Counted from the stretch's first letter, positions 18,386 to 28,618 are shown. The stretch: 64,000 nucleotides of DNA from Marinobacter sp. BW6 (GCF_008107725.1 NZ_VIRN01000035.1:243434-307433); one strand, 5' to 3'. Notes: a model not told the origin generated them from the sequence alone. Program-made: numbers and translations.

Positions 18386-20329
18386 CTAGAGCTGAATCCA
18401 GCGGCTGAGCACCTCGCGCAGCATCTCCTTGCGAACAGGTTTGGCCAGATAGTCGTTCATGCCGCAGTCGAGACAGCTCTTTTCGGTTCCGGGCAGTACA
18501 TCCGCAGTCAACGCAATGATCGGCGTGCCAATCTGGCCGTTACTCTGTTCCCATTCCCGGATATAACGGGTGGCTTCATAACCGTCCATCACCGGCATCT
18601 GGCAGTCCATCAGAATGATGTCATAGCCCGTGTGATTGGTGGTGACTCGCTCCAGTGCTTCCTTGCCATTGTTGGCGGAGTCCGTCTGGAATCCCAGCCG
18701 CTTGAGCATGGCGGTGGCCACGCGCTGGTTCACTGGGTTGTCCTCCACCACCAGTGCATGGCTGGTGCCATTGATGGCTTCCCTTGTGGGTAAACCGGAA
18801 GGCTCTGGCGGGCCGGCCTGATTGGCCAGCTCGAAGGGCAGCTCAAACCTGAACGAGGAGCCCTTACCCAAGTCGGTTTCCACCTGAATGTGACCACCCA
18901 TGAGTTCCACCAGGCGTTGGACCAGAGACAGACCCAGGCCGGTGCCACCATATAGCCGGCTATTTCCGCCGTCCAGCTGTTCAAAGGAATTGAAGATGTC
19001 CTGCAGGCGCTCCACCGGAATGCCAGAACCCGAATCGCTTACCGAGCAGTTCAAAATGACGCAGTTGTCTTCCAGGGCGAAACAGCCTGCCTGAATGTTG
19101 ATAAAACCGTCGCCTGTAAACTTGATGGCGTTGTCAGCCAGTCCGGCAAGTATTTGGCGAAGCCGAGCCGGATCGCCAACCACAACCGGGTTGTCTGGCC
19201 AGTCCCCGTAGAATTTAAGATTGAGCGCCAGGCCCTGTTGCTCAGCCACGTGTCGGTAAGTGGCTGTGCAGTTGGAAATCAGTTCACGAAGGTCAAATTC
19301 CTGGCTCTCGAGCTTCAGGGTGCCGCTGTCCATTTTCGAGTAGTCGAGGATATCTCCGATCACCGTGAGCAGATCCTCTGTGGACTGGCGAGCGGTATTG
19401 AGATACTCCCGCTGGCGGTGAGAAAGCGGGTCTTCCTGGATTAGGTCCACCATGCCGAGAACCCCATTCAAGGGTGTCCGTAACTCATGGCTCATATTGG
19501 CCAGGAACTCGGATTTCGCCTGGTTTGCCATTTCCGCCTTTTCGCGGGCGCCTTCCGAGGCGGCCAGTGTCTGGTCCCGGGCCGTTTTCAAGGCGGCCAG
19601 ATGTTGAGCAAGCTGGTTGAGTTGCTCTTCAATGGCGACGATCTCCCGGGAACTTTGATGGGTATTAAGCGGACGTTCCCGGTAGTCGCCGTCGGTCATT
19701 TTTCCGATTCGCCCAGCGAGATCCCGGATTGGCGCAAGAATCGTCCCGAGAAAATGATTGATGATCAGAATGGTAAACAGAAGCAGGGCTACGCCCACGG
19801 CAATCGAGGTCCAGAGAATATCCTGTTGCCTTTCGGCGAGAATGTCGTGACCAACGCCAACCTGAACAGTGCCAACGCGCAGGGAGCCCGAGCCGAAGCC
19901 GTAGTCCGGTTCAAACCATTCAGCGGTTCGCTCTGTACCAAACTCCAGGGGCTGCTGGAGAATGTCGGCTTCATAGATACGATAGCGCTCCGGCATATCA
20001 CCGGGATTCACCGGTTTCTGGGATACGAAGCCGATCTGGTCTCCCATAACGTCGGAAACCCGGATCCAGTCAGCTTTGCTGCGCCGCAGTGACTGGGAAA
20101 GGATCTGATCCAGGGCCAGGGTGTTCCCGGAAACAACGGCGTATTCCAGGGCAGGGGCCAGGCTGTCTGCAAGCATCTGGCTGCTGTCGGACAGATCCCG
20201 GCGCGCATCTTCCAGGCGTGCGGAAGTGAAGAACACCATCAGCACGATGAACATAACAACGGCCGGCAGTGCTCCCAGGAGCAACAGTTTTCGGGACAGG
20301 GGGCGCTGCTGTCTGCGGGTATTACTCAT
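18386..20329 (-). CDS. Hybrid sensor histidine kinase with receiver domain (BarA-like architecture)
   Basis: 647 residues. TM1 about 15-34; a periplasmic sensor loop to about 170; TM2 172-192; HAMP ([14 protein letters not shown] onward); coiled coil; HisKA with [18 protein letters not shown] (His281); HATPase with DNAIKF, DSGSGIP and [10 protein letters not shown]; and a receiver domain with [10 protein letters not shown] and [12 protein letters not shown] (Asp575). There is no C-terminal Hpt domain, so phosphate must pass to a separate Hpt or regulator, not encoded nearby. It overlaps the upstream binding-protein gene by 8 bp and is third in an operon with a TonB-dependent receptor, which suggests that it senses the ligand imported by that pair. 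Confidence 0.88.
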   Translation of the reverse strand: MSNTRRQQRPLSRKLLLLGALPAVVMFIVLMVFFTSARLEDARRDLSDSSQMLADSLAPALEYAVVSGNTLALDQILSQSLRRSKADWIRVSDVMGDQIGFVSQKPVNPGDMPERYRIYEADILQQPLEFGTERTAEWFEPDYGFGSGSLRVGTVQVGVGHDILAERQQDILWTSIAVGVALLLFTILIINHFLGTILAPIRDLAGRIGKMTDGDYRERPLNTHQSSREIVAIEEQLNQLAQHLAALKTARDQTLAASEGAREKAEMANQAKSEFLANMSHELRTPLNGVLGMVDLIQEDPLSHRQREYLNTARQSTEDLLTVIGDILDYSKMDSGTLKLESQEFDLRELISNCTATYRHVAEQQGLALNLKFYGDWPDNPVVVGDPARLRQILAGLADNAIKFTGDGFINIQAGCFALEDNCVILNCSVSDSGSGIPVERLQDIFNSFEQLDGGNSRLYGGTGLGLSLVQRLVELMGGHIQVETDLGKGSSFRFELPFELANQAGPPEPSGLPTREAINGTSHALVVEDNPVNQRVATAMLKRLGFQTDSANNGKEALERVTTNHTGYDIILMDCQMPVMDGYEATRYIREWEQSNGQIGTPIIALTADVLPGTEKSCLDCGMNDYLAKPVRKEMLREVLSRWIQL

Positions 20330-21299
20330 CAGACGCCTCCCCTTTAATGGTCAGTTGTCGATCCACCCGTGTGGCAATGTCCTCACGGCTGGGCAGTGGG
20401 ATGTTCAGGGAACGCGCCACCTGGGCATTCACATCTACCCGGAATTCTTGCGGATAGGCGGGTGGTGGAAACTGTCCGGTCTCGAAAAACGTGGCCAGAA
20501 AGTCACCGGCCATCTCAACCATTTCCGGAAACGGGCCGTAACTGGACGCCAGGGAACCCGCTTTCACATAAGCCTGAGTCGGCCCGATGACGATTTGATT
20601 ACGGCGGTAGGCGGTGAGCAGAATATGTTTGATGGTTCTTGGGTTGTATATGGCACTGTCCGGGGCGGCCAACAGAAAATCTCCGTAACCCAGGGCCCGG
20701 ACAAGTGTTGAAATCAGGTTGTCGTTGCTTTCGACCAGAAATATTCTGGCCGACATGCCATAGGCCGGCAGCTCATCAATCAGAGGTTCGTAAAGTTCCA
20801 CCGAGTCTGCGGTTGCCAGCAGGGCAATCTTGGTCGCCTGGGGGAGGATGGCCTTTCCTGTCAGGGCCTGGCGAATCAAGGGGACGTCGTACAAAACAGC
20901 GGTGATCTGTCCGGGTGACCGGCCCGCAAACCCTGAGATAAACGGTCGGTCAACGAGCATGGCCAGTATGGGTGCGGAACGGTTTGCCTGGCGAACGCGG
21001 GAAAAAGCGGAAGGCCCGACGGTGATAATCGGACCGTTATCCAGAGTTGACAGCTGGTCGTCAGAAACCTCGGTCACGGAAGTTGCAGGTTCCAGTTCCC
21101 CTCTCAGGAGCTGGATGAGGTGTTGATCAAGCGCCGCGTTGCCAGAACCGGCAAAGTAGACGGTTCTGGCCGGTGATTCCTCCGCGATGCCGAACGTGGA
21201 GTAAACGGTCAAAAGCAGAATCCAAAGAGCCCTTGTTAAAAGGCCCCGGCTTCCGCATCCGGACCGCTCTCGGTGAATCATGCCTGTACTTCGCTCCAT
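20322..21299 (-). CDS. Orphan periplasmic substrate-binding-like protein (ABC_sub_bind type)
   Basis: 325 residues; ATGs at 21299 and 21281 are both possible. An N-terminal signal ([21 protein letters not shown]) precedes a bilobal domain with the repeated alternating beta-alpha pattern of periplasmic binding proteins ([27 protein letters not shown] and [18 protein letters not shown]), resembling the ABC_sub_bind/YckM group. No ABC permease or ATPase gene is adjacent. Position between a TonB-dependent receptor (32 nt upstream) and a hybrid kinase (8-bp overlap) suggests that it presents a ligand to the kinase rather than to a transporter. Confidence 0.78.
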   Translation of the reverse strand: MERSTGMIHRERSGCGSRGLLTRALWILLLTVYSTFGIAEESPARTVYFAGSGNAALDQHLIQLLRGELEPATSVTEVSDDQLSTLDNGPIITVGPSAFSRVRQANRSAPILAMLVDRPFISGFAGRSPGQITAVLYDVPLIRQALTGKAILPQATKIALLATADSVELYEPLIDELPAYGMSARIFLVESNDNLISTLVRALGYGDFLLAAPDSAIYNPRTIKHILLTAYRRNQIVIGPTQAYVKAGSLASSYGPFPEMVEMAGDFLATFFETGQFPPPAYPQEFRVDVNAQVARSLNIPLPSREDIATRVDRQLTIKGEASDE

Positions 21300-21331
21300 A
21301 CCGTCCAGGGCTCGTGCTTTCCTTGTTTAAC

Positions 21332-23479
21332 TTAGAAACGAATACCAGCTTCAACAAAAAACTGGTTCTGGTCCTCAATCCGGTTATCTGGGCTGATCCA
21401 TGGCTTGGGGTTGAGATAATGCTGGATCGTTAGTGCCAGCATATAGCTGTAATCGGTTTTGTCCACCCGGCGTGCGATTCTGAAATCGGCACGCTCAAAC
21501 CGGGTATCCCTTACCTCATTGGTCCAGTACATTGACGCTGAGGTCATGAACCCCATCGGCAGATCCTGAATCCAGGCGAAGCTTCCGGAATCTCGCGCGG
21601 AAAGGCGGCCAAGCAGGTCTACGACTTTATCCTGAGTGTTGGCGGGTAATGAACTATCCCCAATGTAACTTCCTTCCTGCTCGAGGTAGGCATAGGTGGC
21701 CCGCAGTTTTGTCCCCGAGAAATCCAGGGAGGTTTCTAGTTCAACTCCCTCCTGTTCCAGGTTCACATTGTTGGCTATGAACCACTCTTCCTCATTGATA
21801 AAGCCGCTAATCATGTCGCGGAAGTAGTCGTTGAAATAGCGAACTTCGACCGACAGGATCGCTCGCTCCAGATTGAACTGACCAAAATAGCTGATTTCTC
21901 GGGACGTTATCCACTCTTCTTCAAGTTCTTCGCCATAGGTTGACGTTGTTTGATCGAGCAGGTCTTCGATCAGGATCCGTGATCCTTCGAGTACCTCGAA
22001 AGGAGCCTGAACGTTCCTTGGCGTGTAGGACCAATCCGGGTTTTGCTCGAAAGCATCGGGTGTTCTGACTGCCCGCGAGAAAACAAACCGCAAAGCGTGA
22101 TTGTTATTGAAGATGAAGTTGGCGGCAGCGCGGGGCGAGAAATAGTCCTGGTCGGTCGTTGTGGTCCTTTCCCAATTGCCGCCTGCGTTGAACGTCAGCC
22201 ATTGGAATGGCGAATATTCTGCGTTAGCGAATACGCGTGACTGGTGGTTATGGCCCTTACCGTTGAAGTACGTCTCAGAGTTAAACGTATCCTTGCGGTA
22301 ACCCACTCCCGAGACCAGCTTGAAATCGTCACTCAGAATCAACGTGTCCTGAAGCTCAATTTCCTGACGAGTCTCTTCGAGATCCTCGTTCAGATCAGCG
22401 ATAAATGGTCCCTGATCTTCGGGGAAGGGTGGAACACTTGGCGGCAACAGGTCATTGAAATCCTCTGCCGGGAATGAAACCGTCCACCGCTGCCGTTGGC
22501 GCTGGTTCTGATAGCTCGCCTGGATATGATAGAAATGACTCGGAGAGGTCGCTCCATCAAATCGGACATGGAGGTAGTAATCATCAATGATGATGTCCGG
22601 ATTTGTAGTGGCCCCCAGTTTTCCGGACTTCTCAAGATCTTCTTCATTTACACCGTCCAGTACACCCGCACGGACGTCAATCGAATGCTGGTGGTCAATT
22701 CGGAACACACTGTCGAAATTGAAGTTGTTGATGTCGTGACCATCATGAAATGGGATTTCCTGGCCGCCATCTACCTGAGAGTCGAACCCGTCGGATTTGC
22801 GCTTCTCATAGGACAATCGCCAACTCTTATCGGCATCGGTGTCGCCAACAGAGGTAAACGTGCGAAGGTGCCCGCGCGAACCGATTGATGTGTAAGCCTC
22901 AACGCCAGCCGTATCATGGGGGGAACGGGTAATGATGTTGATGCTGCCGAGAAACGCATTGATACCGTAGGCCGCAGAATTTGGTCCGCGACTCACTTCA
23001 ATGCGTTCGATATTTTCAAGCGCTACGGGCATGCTCAGCCAGTCTACATCCGCCAGGCTGATTCGGTAGGCGGTTCGCCCGTCAATCTGAACTTGCAGTC
23101 GGCGCTGTTCGTACTGGGAAGTACCGTGGTAGGTTGCTACGGGGTTGGTACTGCCCCAATGGCCAACCACCATACCGGGAACCAGCCTGAGCGCTTCAAC
23201 CAGGGTCATGATGCCGAGATCACGTATCATGTCCCCGGTAATGATCGTAGTTGTCCCGGGCACCCTGAGTTTCGACTGACGCAATCGAGTGGTGGTCAGG
23301 ACTTCGGGGATTTCGCTTTGTTCGCCTTCAAGGGCGAGTAAGCCGGGTATGAAATCAGGTGTGTCAGTCTGGCCAAGAGCGGCAGCCGGAAGCAGCGTGG
23401 ACAGAGCAAGGCTGAGGCCGAGGCAGGTTCCGAGGGGGCGGCGTGCACCCGTTCCTGCCATTTTTGTCGATTGATGCAT
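21332..23479 (-). CDS. TonB-dependent outer-membrane receptor
   Basis: 715 residues. A signal peptide (about 1-36, ending AAALGQ) precedes a plug domain of about 130 residues: TTIITGDMIRDLGIMTLVEALRLVPGM, VQIDGRTAY and IERIEVSRGPNSAAYGINAFLGSINIITR. A beta-barrel follows, ending in the insertion-competent aromatic residue (FFVEAGIRF). It is a vitamin-B12/colicin-receptor-like plug; the ligand is unknown and I see no Fur box upstream. It is first in the minus-strand operon with a binding protein and a sensor kinase. Barrel loops are rich in Asp/Glu, hinting at a cationic or metal-complexed ligand (weak inference). Confidence 0.9.
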   Translation of the reverse strand: MHQSTKMAGTGARRPLGTCLGLSLALSTLLPAAALGQTDTPDFIPGLLALEGEQSEIPEVLTTTRLRQSKLRVPGTTTIITGDMIRDLGIMTLVEALRLVPGMVVGHWGSTNPVATYHGTSQYEQRRLQVQIDGRTAYRISLADVDWLSMPVALENIERIEVSRGPNSAAYGINAFLGSINIITRSPHDTAGVEAYTSIGSRGHLRTFTSVGDTDADKSWRLSYEKRKSDGFDSQVDGGQEIPFHDGHDINNFNFDSVFRIDHQHSIDVRAGVLDGVNEEDLEKSGKLGATTNPDIIIDDYYLHVRFDGATSPSHFYHIQASYQNQRQRQRWTVSFPAEDFNDLLPPSVPPFPEDQGPFIADLNEDLEETRQEIELQDTLILSDDFKLVSGVGYRKDTFNSETYFNGKGHNHQSRVFANAEYSPFQWLTFNAGGNWERTTTTDQDYFSPRAAANFIFNNNHALRFVFSRAVRTPDAFEQNPDWSYTPRNVQAPFEVLEGSRILIEDLLDQTTSTYGEELEEEWITSREISYFGQFNLERAILSVEVRYFNDYFRDMISGFINEEEWFIANNVNLEQEGVELETSLDFSGTKLRATYAYLEQEGSYIGDSSLPANTQDKVVDLLGRLSARDSGSFAWIQDLPMGFMTSASMYWTNEVRDTRFERADFRIARRVDKTDYSYMLALTIQHYLNPKPWISPDNRIEDQNQFFVEAGIRF

Positions 23480-23609
23480 GGTTGACGTTCTATAATCTGC
23501 CGAGAAAGTGGTTAAAGCGATTTTATTATGATTTTGCCCTATCGTAAGGGACTACACACTGTTTGTCTCTCTGAAATGTAATGAATCTCGGCGCTGGAGT
23601 TGCAGTTGT

Positions 23610-24254
23610 ATGAATTGTTGGGAAATCCTTGGAATTGAGCCAACCGGCGACCGCCGTAGAATCCAGGATGCGTATGAGCAACAGCTTAAATTTGCCTCTG
23701 AAGACGAGGCGAGGCGCCTGGAGCAGGCCTTCCGGGAAGCGGTGGGCGATGCGCCGGCGCCGGTAAAGCCGGCTGACGACGCTGTTCAGACTGAACAGCA
23801 CAGTCAAAGCCAGGATGAGGAGCCTGAGCGCCCGTTGGATGCCAATGAGGGGCAGGTGGTTCGAGAGGTTGTCATTCAGATCAAGGCCCTGCTGAATGAC
23901 TCCTCCCGCAGCAAGGACGCTGGCATCTGGAAAGCCATTCTGGCTGAGCCACCGGCTGATGAGCCGCAGTTGCGACGTGAGATTGGCCGGCAACTGGAGC
24001 CCCAGGTGCGACCGATGGCTGAAAACGGCACTTTCCCGGCACCGGTTGCCCAGTTTCTTGGGGAATGGTTTGGCTGGTTTGCCATCGAGGAGGCTCCTGA
24101 GGAAGCCGACGAGCGAAAGTACCCGGAGCCGGGCATGGCGGAAGAACAGGATGAGCAACCACCCCAGATGGTGAATTTCTGGCCGGCGGTGATTGGCTGG
24201 ATTGTTGGTCTGGTGATTCTTGCCACGCTCTTTGGCGGGATGGGCGGCGGTTAA
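23610..24254 (+). CDS. Degenerate J-domain-like protein with C-terminal membrane anchor
   Basis: 214 residues. The N-terminus NCWEILGIEPTGDRRRIQDAYEQQLK has the J-domain helix pattern (WEILGI, then IQDAYEQQLK) but lacks the HPD tripeptide required to stimulate DnaK. An acidic, Pro/Glu-rich linker follows (about 50-90), then a helical middle and one transmembrane helix near the end (WPAVIGWIVGLVILATLF), ending GGMGGG. It is probably tail-anchored with the J-like head in the cytoplasm. The function is unknown. It is a single gene divergent from the TonB-receptor operon. Confidence 0.7.
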   Translation: MNCWEILGIEPTGDRRRIQDAYEQQLKFASEDEARRLEQAFREAVGDAPAPVKPADDAVQTEQHSQSQDEEPERPLDANEGQVVREVVIQIKALLNDSSRSKDAGIWKAILAEPPADEPQLRREIGRQLEPQVRPMAENGTFPAPVAQFLGEWFGWFAIEEAPEEADERKYPEPGMAEEQDEQPPQMVNFWPAVIGWIVGLVILATLFGGMGGG

Positions 24255-24268
24255 CTCCGCCCGCCCGG

Positions 24269-25264
24269 TTAGCTCAACTTATCGGCGTTCGCCTGTTCGA
24301 TCTTTTCGCGGTACTTCTGCGCCAGTATCGCCCCGACTATCACCTGTATCTGGTTGTAGCACATGATCGGTAATACGATCATGCCGAAACCGGGATGGCC
24401 GGAAAACAGCACCTTGGCCATGGGCAGGCCTGACGCAAGGCTCTTTTTCGAACCGCAGAACACCACCGCTGCCTCATCCTCCAGGCTAAAGCCGAAACGC
24501 CGTACCAGGAATTTCGCAAACACCATAAACAGCAGCAGCAAGCCCAGGCATAGCCCGATGGCGAACAGGATGGCCTGCAACGGCAGGTTTTCCCACAATC
24601 CGCTTTCTACCGAGTGTGAGAAGGCGGAATAGACAATCAGCCAGATCACGCACTGGTCATACCGCGACATCAGCGTTTCGTTTCTGCCGAGGAACCCTCC
24701 GAGCCAGGGTCTGAGGGCGTGACCAACCGCAAAGGGCAACAGCAATTGCAGGATGATGTCTTTCAGGGCCTCCGCTATGGAGAAGTCCCCACCGCCAGAG
24801 GTGCTCACTAGCAGCAATAGCAGGAACGGCGTCAGCATCATACCGAAGACATTCGAGGCGGCTGCGCTGCAGATGGCTGCGGGCACGTTGCCCCTGGCCA
24901 TCGCTGTATAGGCGATAGAGGAGGAAACTGCGGAGGGGAGCACCCCCAAATAAAGGAACCCAAGGCCTAGATCCTTTGGCATCCAGGAGGGCGCTATGTC
25001 GCTGAGCCCGTTGATCGGTAGCACCGCCAGCGGAAAGAATATGAAAGTGAGCGACGTGATCAGGATGTGCAGGCGCCAGTGGGTGGCGCCGGCAATGATC
25101 TGCTCACGGGACAATGCCGCGCCGTGGAAAAAGAAGAGTAGGGCGACCGCAATCGTTCCGGCAGTTGCCAGAGCGTCCCCGGCCTGGCCAGTGGCGGGCA
25201 GGAAGGTCGCCAATACGATGGCGCCAAGCAGCAGCAGAGTGAAGGTGTCGATCCGGAACTTCAT
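24269..25264 (-). CDS. SBF-like (bile acid:sodium symporter family) transporter
   Basis: 331 residues with about ten hydrophobic helices. The conserved crossover region of the family is visible (YLGVLPSAVSSSIAYTAMARGN and ASNVFGMMLTPFLLLLL), as is the second repeat's FCGSKKSLASGLPMAK. This matches the YfeH/SBF-like subgroup of sodium-coupled organic anion carriers; the substrate is unknown. It lies 3 nt downstream of a GntR-family regulator gene, so the regulator probably controls this transporter in response to its substrate. Confidence 0.85.
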   Translation of the reverse strand: MKFRIDTFTLLLLGAIVLATFLPATGQAGDALATAGTIAVALLFFFHGAALSREQIIAGATHWRLHILITSLTFIFFPLAVLPINGLSDIAPSWMPKDLGLGFLYLGVLPSAVSSSIAYTAMARGNVPAAICSAAASNVFGMMLTPFLLLLLVSTSGGGDFSIAEALKDIILQLLLPFAVGHALRPWLGGFLGRNETLMSRYDQCVIWLIVYSAFSHSVESGLWENLPLQAILFAIGLCLGLLLLFMVFAKFLVRRFGFSLEDEAAVVFCGSKKSLASGLPMAKVLFSGHPGFGMIVLPIMCYNQIQVIVGAILAQKYREKIEQANADKLS

Positions 25265-25267
25265 GAA

Positions 25268-25957
25268 TCAGGGCTCCCGGCGCTTGAGTGCCTGAAGGCT
25301 CGGTTTCAAGAGTTCTCTGGCCAGGGTCTCCGCTTTGCTCTCATCCTGCCTTCTTACAGCAGCGAGCAACAGTTCGTGGTCTTCCTGGGAAGGCTCTGGC
25401 AGATCCGTGTCGGTTTCAGTCTGCTCGATGGTCTGGCTGACGGCGTGAGAGAAGTAATCGTAGAGTTCTACCAGGGCCGAGTTATGGGAGGCTGCTACCA
25501 GCGCGTGATGGAAGCGTTCATCGTGGTGGATTCGTGCCTGCAGGTTCGCTCCGGCTTTGGCGCGTGCATCCAGTGCTGTGGTCATATGCCGCAAATCCTG
25601 ATCTGTTCTCCTGCCCGCGGCCAGCTTGGCCGCCTCGGTTTCCAGCATGATTCTTACCTCCAGCTGGTCCGCCAGCTGGGTGCGGGCAATCCTCCGTAAT
25701 GTTTCTCCGGCATCGCGGGTGGCGCGCACGTAGGTGCCATCGCCCTGGCGGGTTTCCAGCATCCCGACGTGGACCAGTACTCGAACCGCCTCGCGCACGG
25801 TATTGCGGCTGACCCCAAGGGAGTCGGACAGCTCCGATTCCACGGGTAGGCGATCGCCGACGGACCAATCGCCTTTCTCGATAGCGTTTCTCAGGCTCTC
25901 TATGGCGGTCTCTACCAGAGAGCCTTTGCGGATACGTTGCAACATGGTGTCTATCAT
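25268..25957 (-). CDS. FadR/GntR-family transcriptional regulator (FCD domain)
   Basis: 229 residues. The winged helix (about 10-75) carries LPVESELSDSLGVSRNTVREAVRVL, a classic GntR recognition region. The C-terminal FCD domain (about 95-220) has the metal-binding Asp/His pattern (RIHHDERFHHALVAASHN). Such regulators bind small carboxylates. MIDT or an ATG four codons on (25945) could be the start. It is transcribed first, with the SBF-like transporter 3 nt downstream. Confidence 0.87.
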   Translation of the reverse strand: MIDTMLQRIRKGSLVETAIESLRNAIEKGDWSVGDRLPVESELSDSLGVSRNTVREAVRVLVHVGMLETRQGDGTYVRATRDAGETLRRIARTQLADQLEVRIMLETEAAKLAAGRRTDQDLRHMTTALDARAKAGANLQARIHHDERFHHALVAASHNSALVELYDYFSHAVSQTIEQTETDTDLPEPSQEDHELLLAAVRRQDESKAETLARELLKPSLQALKRREP

Positions 25958-26037
25958 CCCTCAAACCGATAACCCAATCATCCTATGAATGCAGTCGAGC
26001 TTCAAGAGAAAGTCAAACCGGCTACTTAACCCTTGGA

Positions 26038-27516
26038 CTACCCGGGGTACAGAAACTGGTAATCAGCGGTATCGACGCGCCGGGTGGCAAACCGGTAGGT
26101 GAAGGTGAATCCCGGCCAGTTAATGGTGTTACGGCCATTGGCATCCAGGTACCAGGAGGTGCAGCCGGAGCTCCAAACCGTGTCTTCCAGGCCCTGTTGC
26201 ACCACCTGGGTGAAACGGTCCTGACGGTCCTGACGGACATCCATGGCGGAGTGCGGGTATTTTTCGAGAGCTTCCAGACACGCCAGAACATATCGGAATT
26301 GGGATTCCAGCATGTAGAGGATTGAGTTGTGGGCCAGGTTGGTGTTTGGCCCATACAGCATGAACATATTCGGGAAGCCACTGACAGTGATGCCTTTGAA
26401 GGCGGCTGCGCCGTTCTGCCAGGCCTGGTTCAGCGTCTTCCCGTCCCGGCCAGTTATCCGGATGGGGGATAGAAACTCCGAGGCCCGGAATCCGGTTCCG
26501 CAGATAATGGCATCCACGGGATGGTGGTGCCCATCTCTGGTGATCACGCCGGTTTCGTCAATTCGTTCGATCGGATCAGTGATCAGATTCACGTTAGGCC
26601 GGTTAATGGCCGGATACCAGTCATTGGAAATGAGGATACGTTTACAACCGATCTTGTAATCGGGAATGATCCTTTTCAATTTGGCGGGATCCGTAACCCG
26701 CTTTCGCGCCTCACGTTTCGCCTGATTGGCGTAATACTCCAGCAGGCCGCTGAATCTGGTGAACGCCAGGGCTCGGCTCTCGTTTTTCCAGTAAATCAGA
26801 TAGCGGTAGAAACGGTCCCAGAGCGGCACTTTCTGGAACAAGGTCTGCTCCCAGGTCTTGAAAGGACGGTCCGGTTTGCGCAGCACCCAGGCAGCCGAGC
26901 GCTGGAACAGGTCCAACTGTTTCACCTTCCGCGCAATCTCCGGGACAAACTGGATGGCACTGGCCCCAGTACCGATGACGGCCACCCGTTTACCGGTCAG
27001 GTCGTAATCGTGATCCCAGCGGGCCGAGTGGAACATCTTGCCCTGGAAGCGATCCAGGCCGTCGAGTTTTGGCCAGGCAGGTTGATTGAGTTGGCCGGTG
27101 GCGGTAATCAGCACGTCGGCGGTCAGGTGCTCGCCGTTAGCCAGGGTGACTGTCCATTGATTCGAGTGATCGTCAAAGGTCGCATCCTGGACCTCCGAAT
27201 GGAACCGTATGTGACTGCCAAGCCGGTATTTTTGGACGCAGTGCTCCATATAGCCGAGTATTTCATGCTGCAAGCCAAATTTTCGCGACCAGTCGTGTTT
27301 GGGTTCGAACGAATAGGAGTAGAAGTGGGACTGGACATCGCAGGCGGCGCCGGGGTAGGTGTTATCGCGCCAGGTGCCGCCAACACGGTCGGCCTTTTCC
27401 AGCAGGGTCAGGTTCGTGAAGCCTGCCAGTTTCAGTTTTATGGCCATGCCAAGGCCACCGAAACCGGTACCGATAATCAGAATGGACGGGCGTTCACGGA
27501 GGTTGGCTTGGTTCAT
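26038..27516 (-). CDS. Flavin-containing monooxygenase, Baeyer-Villiger type
   Basis: About 492 residues from the ATG at 27516. FAD motif ILIIGTGFGGLGMAIKL; WRDNTYPGAACDVQSHFYSYSF; the class B BVMO fingerprint FQGKMFHSARWDHD (F-x-G-x-x-x-H-x-x-x-W); then the NADPH motif VAVIGTGASAIQFVPEIA; and ATG-type C-terminal contacts (IICGTGF). Such enzymes insert oxygen into ketones or hydroxylate with NADPH. An upstream ATG at 27591 has a GGAG 4 nt before it and would add 25 residues atypical for the family. It lies 15-90 nt after the lysR stop, possibly cotranscribed. The substrate is unknown. Confidence 0.85.
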   Translation of the reverse strand: MNQANLRERPSILIIGTGFGGLGMAIKLKLAGFTNLTLLEKADRVGGTWRDNTYPGAACDVQSHFYSYSFEPKHDWSRKFGLQHEILGYMEHCVQKYRLGSHIRFHSEVQDATFDDHSNQWTVTLANGEHLTADVLITATGQLNQPAWPKLDGLDRFQGKMFHSARWDHDYDLTGKRVAVIGTGASAIQFVPEIARKVKQLDLFQRSAAWVLRKPDRPFKTWEQTLFQKVPLWDRFYRYLIYWKNESRALAFTRFSGLLEYYANQAKREARKRVTDPAKLKRIIPDYKIGCKRILISNDWYPAINRPNVNLITDPIERIDETGVITRDGHHHPVDAIICGTGFRASEFLSPIRITGRDGKTLNQAWQNGAAAFKGITVSGFPNMFMLYGPNTNLAHNSILYMLESQFRYVLACLEALEKYPHSAMDVRQDRQDRFTQVVQQGLEDTVWSSGCTSWYLDANGRNTINWPGFTFTYRFATRRVDTADYQFLYPG

Positions 27517-27606
27517 GATCAGATGTCCGGCGTTATTATTATGGTCTTTCCGGTTGAGTATACGGATGTAACCGGCCCGGATGGATGGCATTTTTCTCCA
27601 GACGGG

Positions 27607-28518
27607 CTAGTCAGAATGACCAATCGGTGTCCTGGTCAGGAAATTGTCCTCGCTTTGTGACAGGAGCTCTCGCAGAGCCGGTGTCTCGAACTGGCGCCGG
27701 ATGCTGATGGCGTAAAACTCCTCGAAGACGCCGGGCAGGGCGCCGTAATCTGCCAGAGTTCCACTTTTCATTTCGTCCCGCACGACCACCGGAGGCATGA
27801 TGGCAAAGTGACCGGTGTCCCGGGTCAGCAGTCGCATCATGGCCATATCGTCCACTTCAGCGGCAATGTTCGGGCGCAGTCTGTGGTACTCGCAGAGCTG
27901 ATCAAAGGCCTGGCGTATGTTGTTGTCCGGCCCCGGAACGATCAGGCTCCTGCCGCGCAATACCTCCGCAAAATTGCCCTGAACATCGATCCCCCGGGGC
28001 CCAATGATGCTCACGGGTTGTTTTGCAATCAGCCGGGAGCGCCAGGGATTCTGTTCATCACCCTGGACAGACTGGTTAGCCAGGATCAAATCCAGCCGGT
28101 GGGCTGAGAGCCGTCTGAGCAGTTCATCGATGTGGCTGCTTTGCAGGCTCAGCTCCAGGTCTTCCCGGTTCAGCAGCGGCTGGAGGAAACCCTCCTGGAA
28201 GTTCCTGGACAGCGTTGCAACTGCGCCGATCCGCAGGATTTCGCGGTTGGGCTGAGCGCCTGAGGCAAACAATGCAGTCAGCTCTTCACCCTGCCGGAAA
28301 ATCTCCTCGGCATAGGAAAACGCCATTCGCCCCGCTTCCGAAAGTTTCAGCCGCCGCCCCTCTCGGATAAAAAGATCATGCCCCAGGCTCTCCTCGAGCT
28401 TTCTTATCTGGCCCGACAGGGCGGACTGGGAAATATGCAGCGAGTCGGCAGCGCGTGTCAGGTGGCCGGTTCGGGCGACTTTCCAGAAATAATACAAATG
28501 ATGGTAATTGAGCTTCAC
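27607..28518 (-). CDS. LysR-family regulator (NhaR-like), divergent from dabBA
   Basis: 303 residues. The N-terminal HTH (LTRAADSLHISQSALSGQIRKLEESLGHDLF) is typical of LysR; the N-terminus MKLNYHHLYYFWKVARTGHLTRA resembles the NhaR subgroup. The effector domain spans about 90-300. It is transcribed away from dabB; the intergenic region 28519-28618 has an AT-rich inverted repeat (TATAAA-N6-TTTATA at 28555-28572) that could be its operator or part of the promoter. Divergent LysR genes commonly control DAB operons, so regulation of inorganic-carbon uptake is the best guess. Confidence 0.85.
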   Translation of the reverse strand: MKLNYHHLYYFWKVARTGHLTRAADSLHISQSALSGQIRKLEESLGHDLFIREGRRLKLSEAGRMAFSYAEEIFRQGEELTALFASGAQPNREILRIGAVATLSRNFQEGFLQPLLNREDLELSLQSSHIDELLRRLSAHRLDLILANQSVQGDEQNPWRSRLIAKQPVSIIGPRGIDVQGNFAEVLRGRSLIVPGPDNNIRQAFDQLCEYHRLRPNIAAEVDDMAMMRLLTRDTGHFAIMPPVVVRDEMKSGTLADYGALPGVFEEFYAISIRRQFETPALRELLSQSEDNFLTRTPIGHSD

Positions 28519-28618
28519 AGTCGTTCGTTCTCAAAAACAGAATGAAGTGATCAGTATAAACCATTTTTTATATGTGATGGACAAGGGCAAAGTACATGCA
28601 AACAGGAGGTTTGTAGAT

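Noticed and set aside
23480..23609. Fur box before the TonB-dependent receptor
   Set aside because: I looked for a GATAATGATAATCATTATC-like site and found none convincing, so iron control is not claimed.
26521..27660. 379-codon plus-strand frame opposite the monooxygenase gene
   Set aside because: Antisense to a gene with full BVMO motifs; no start context.
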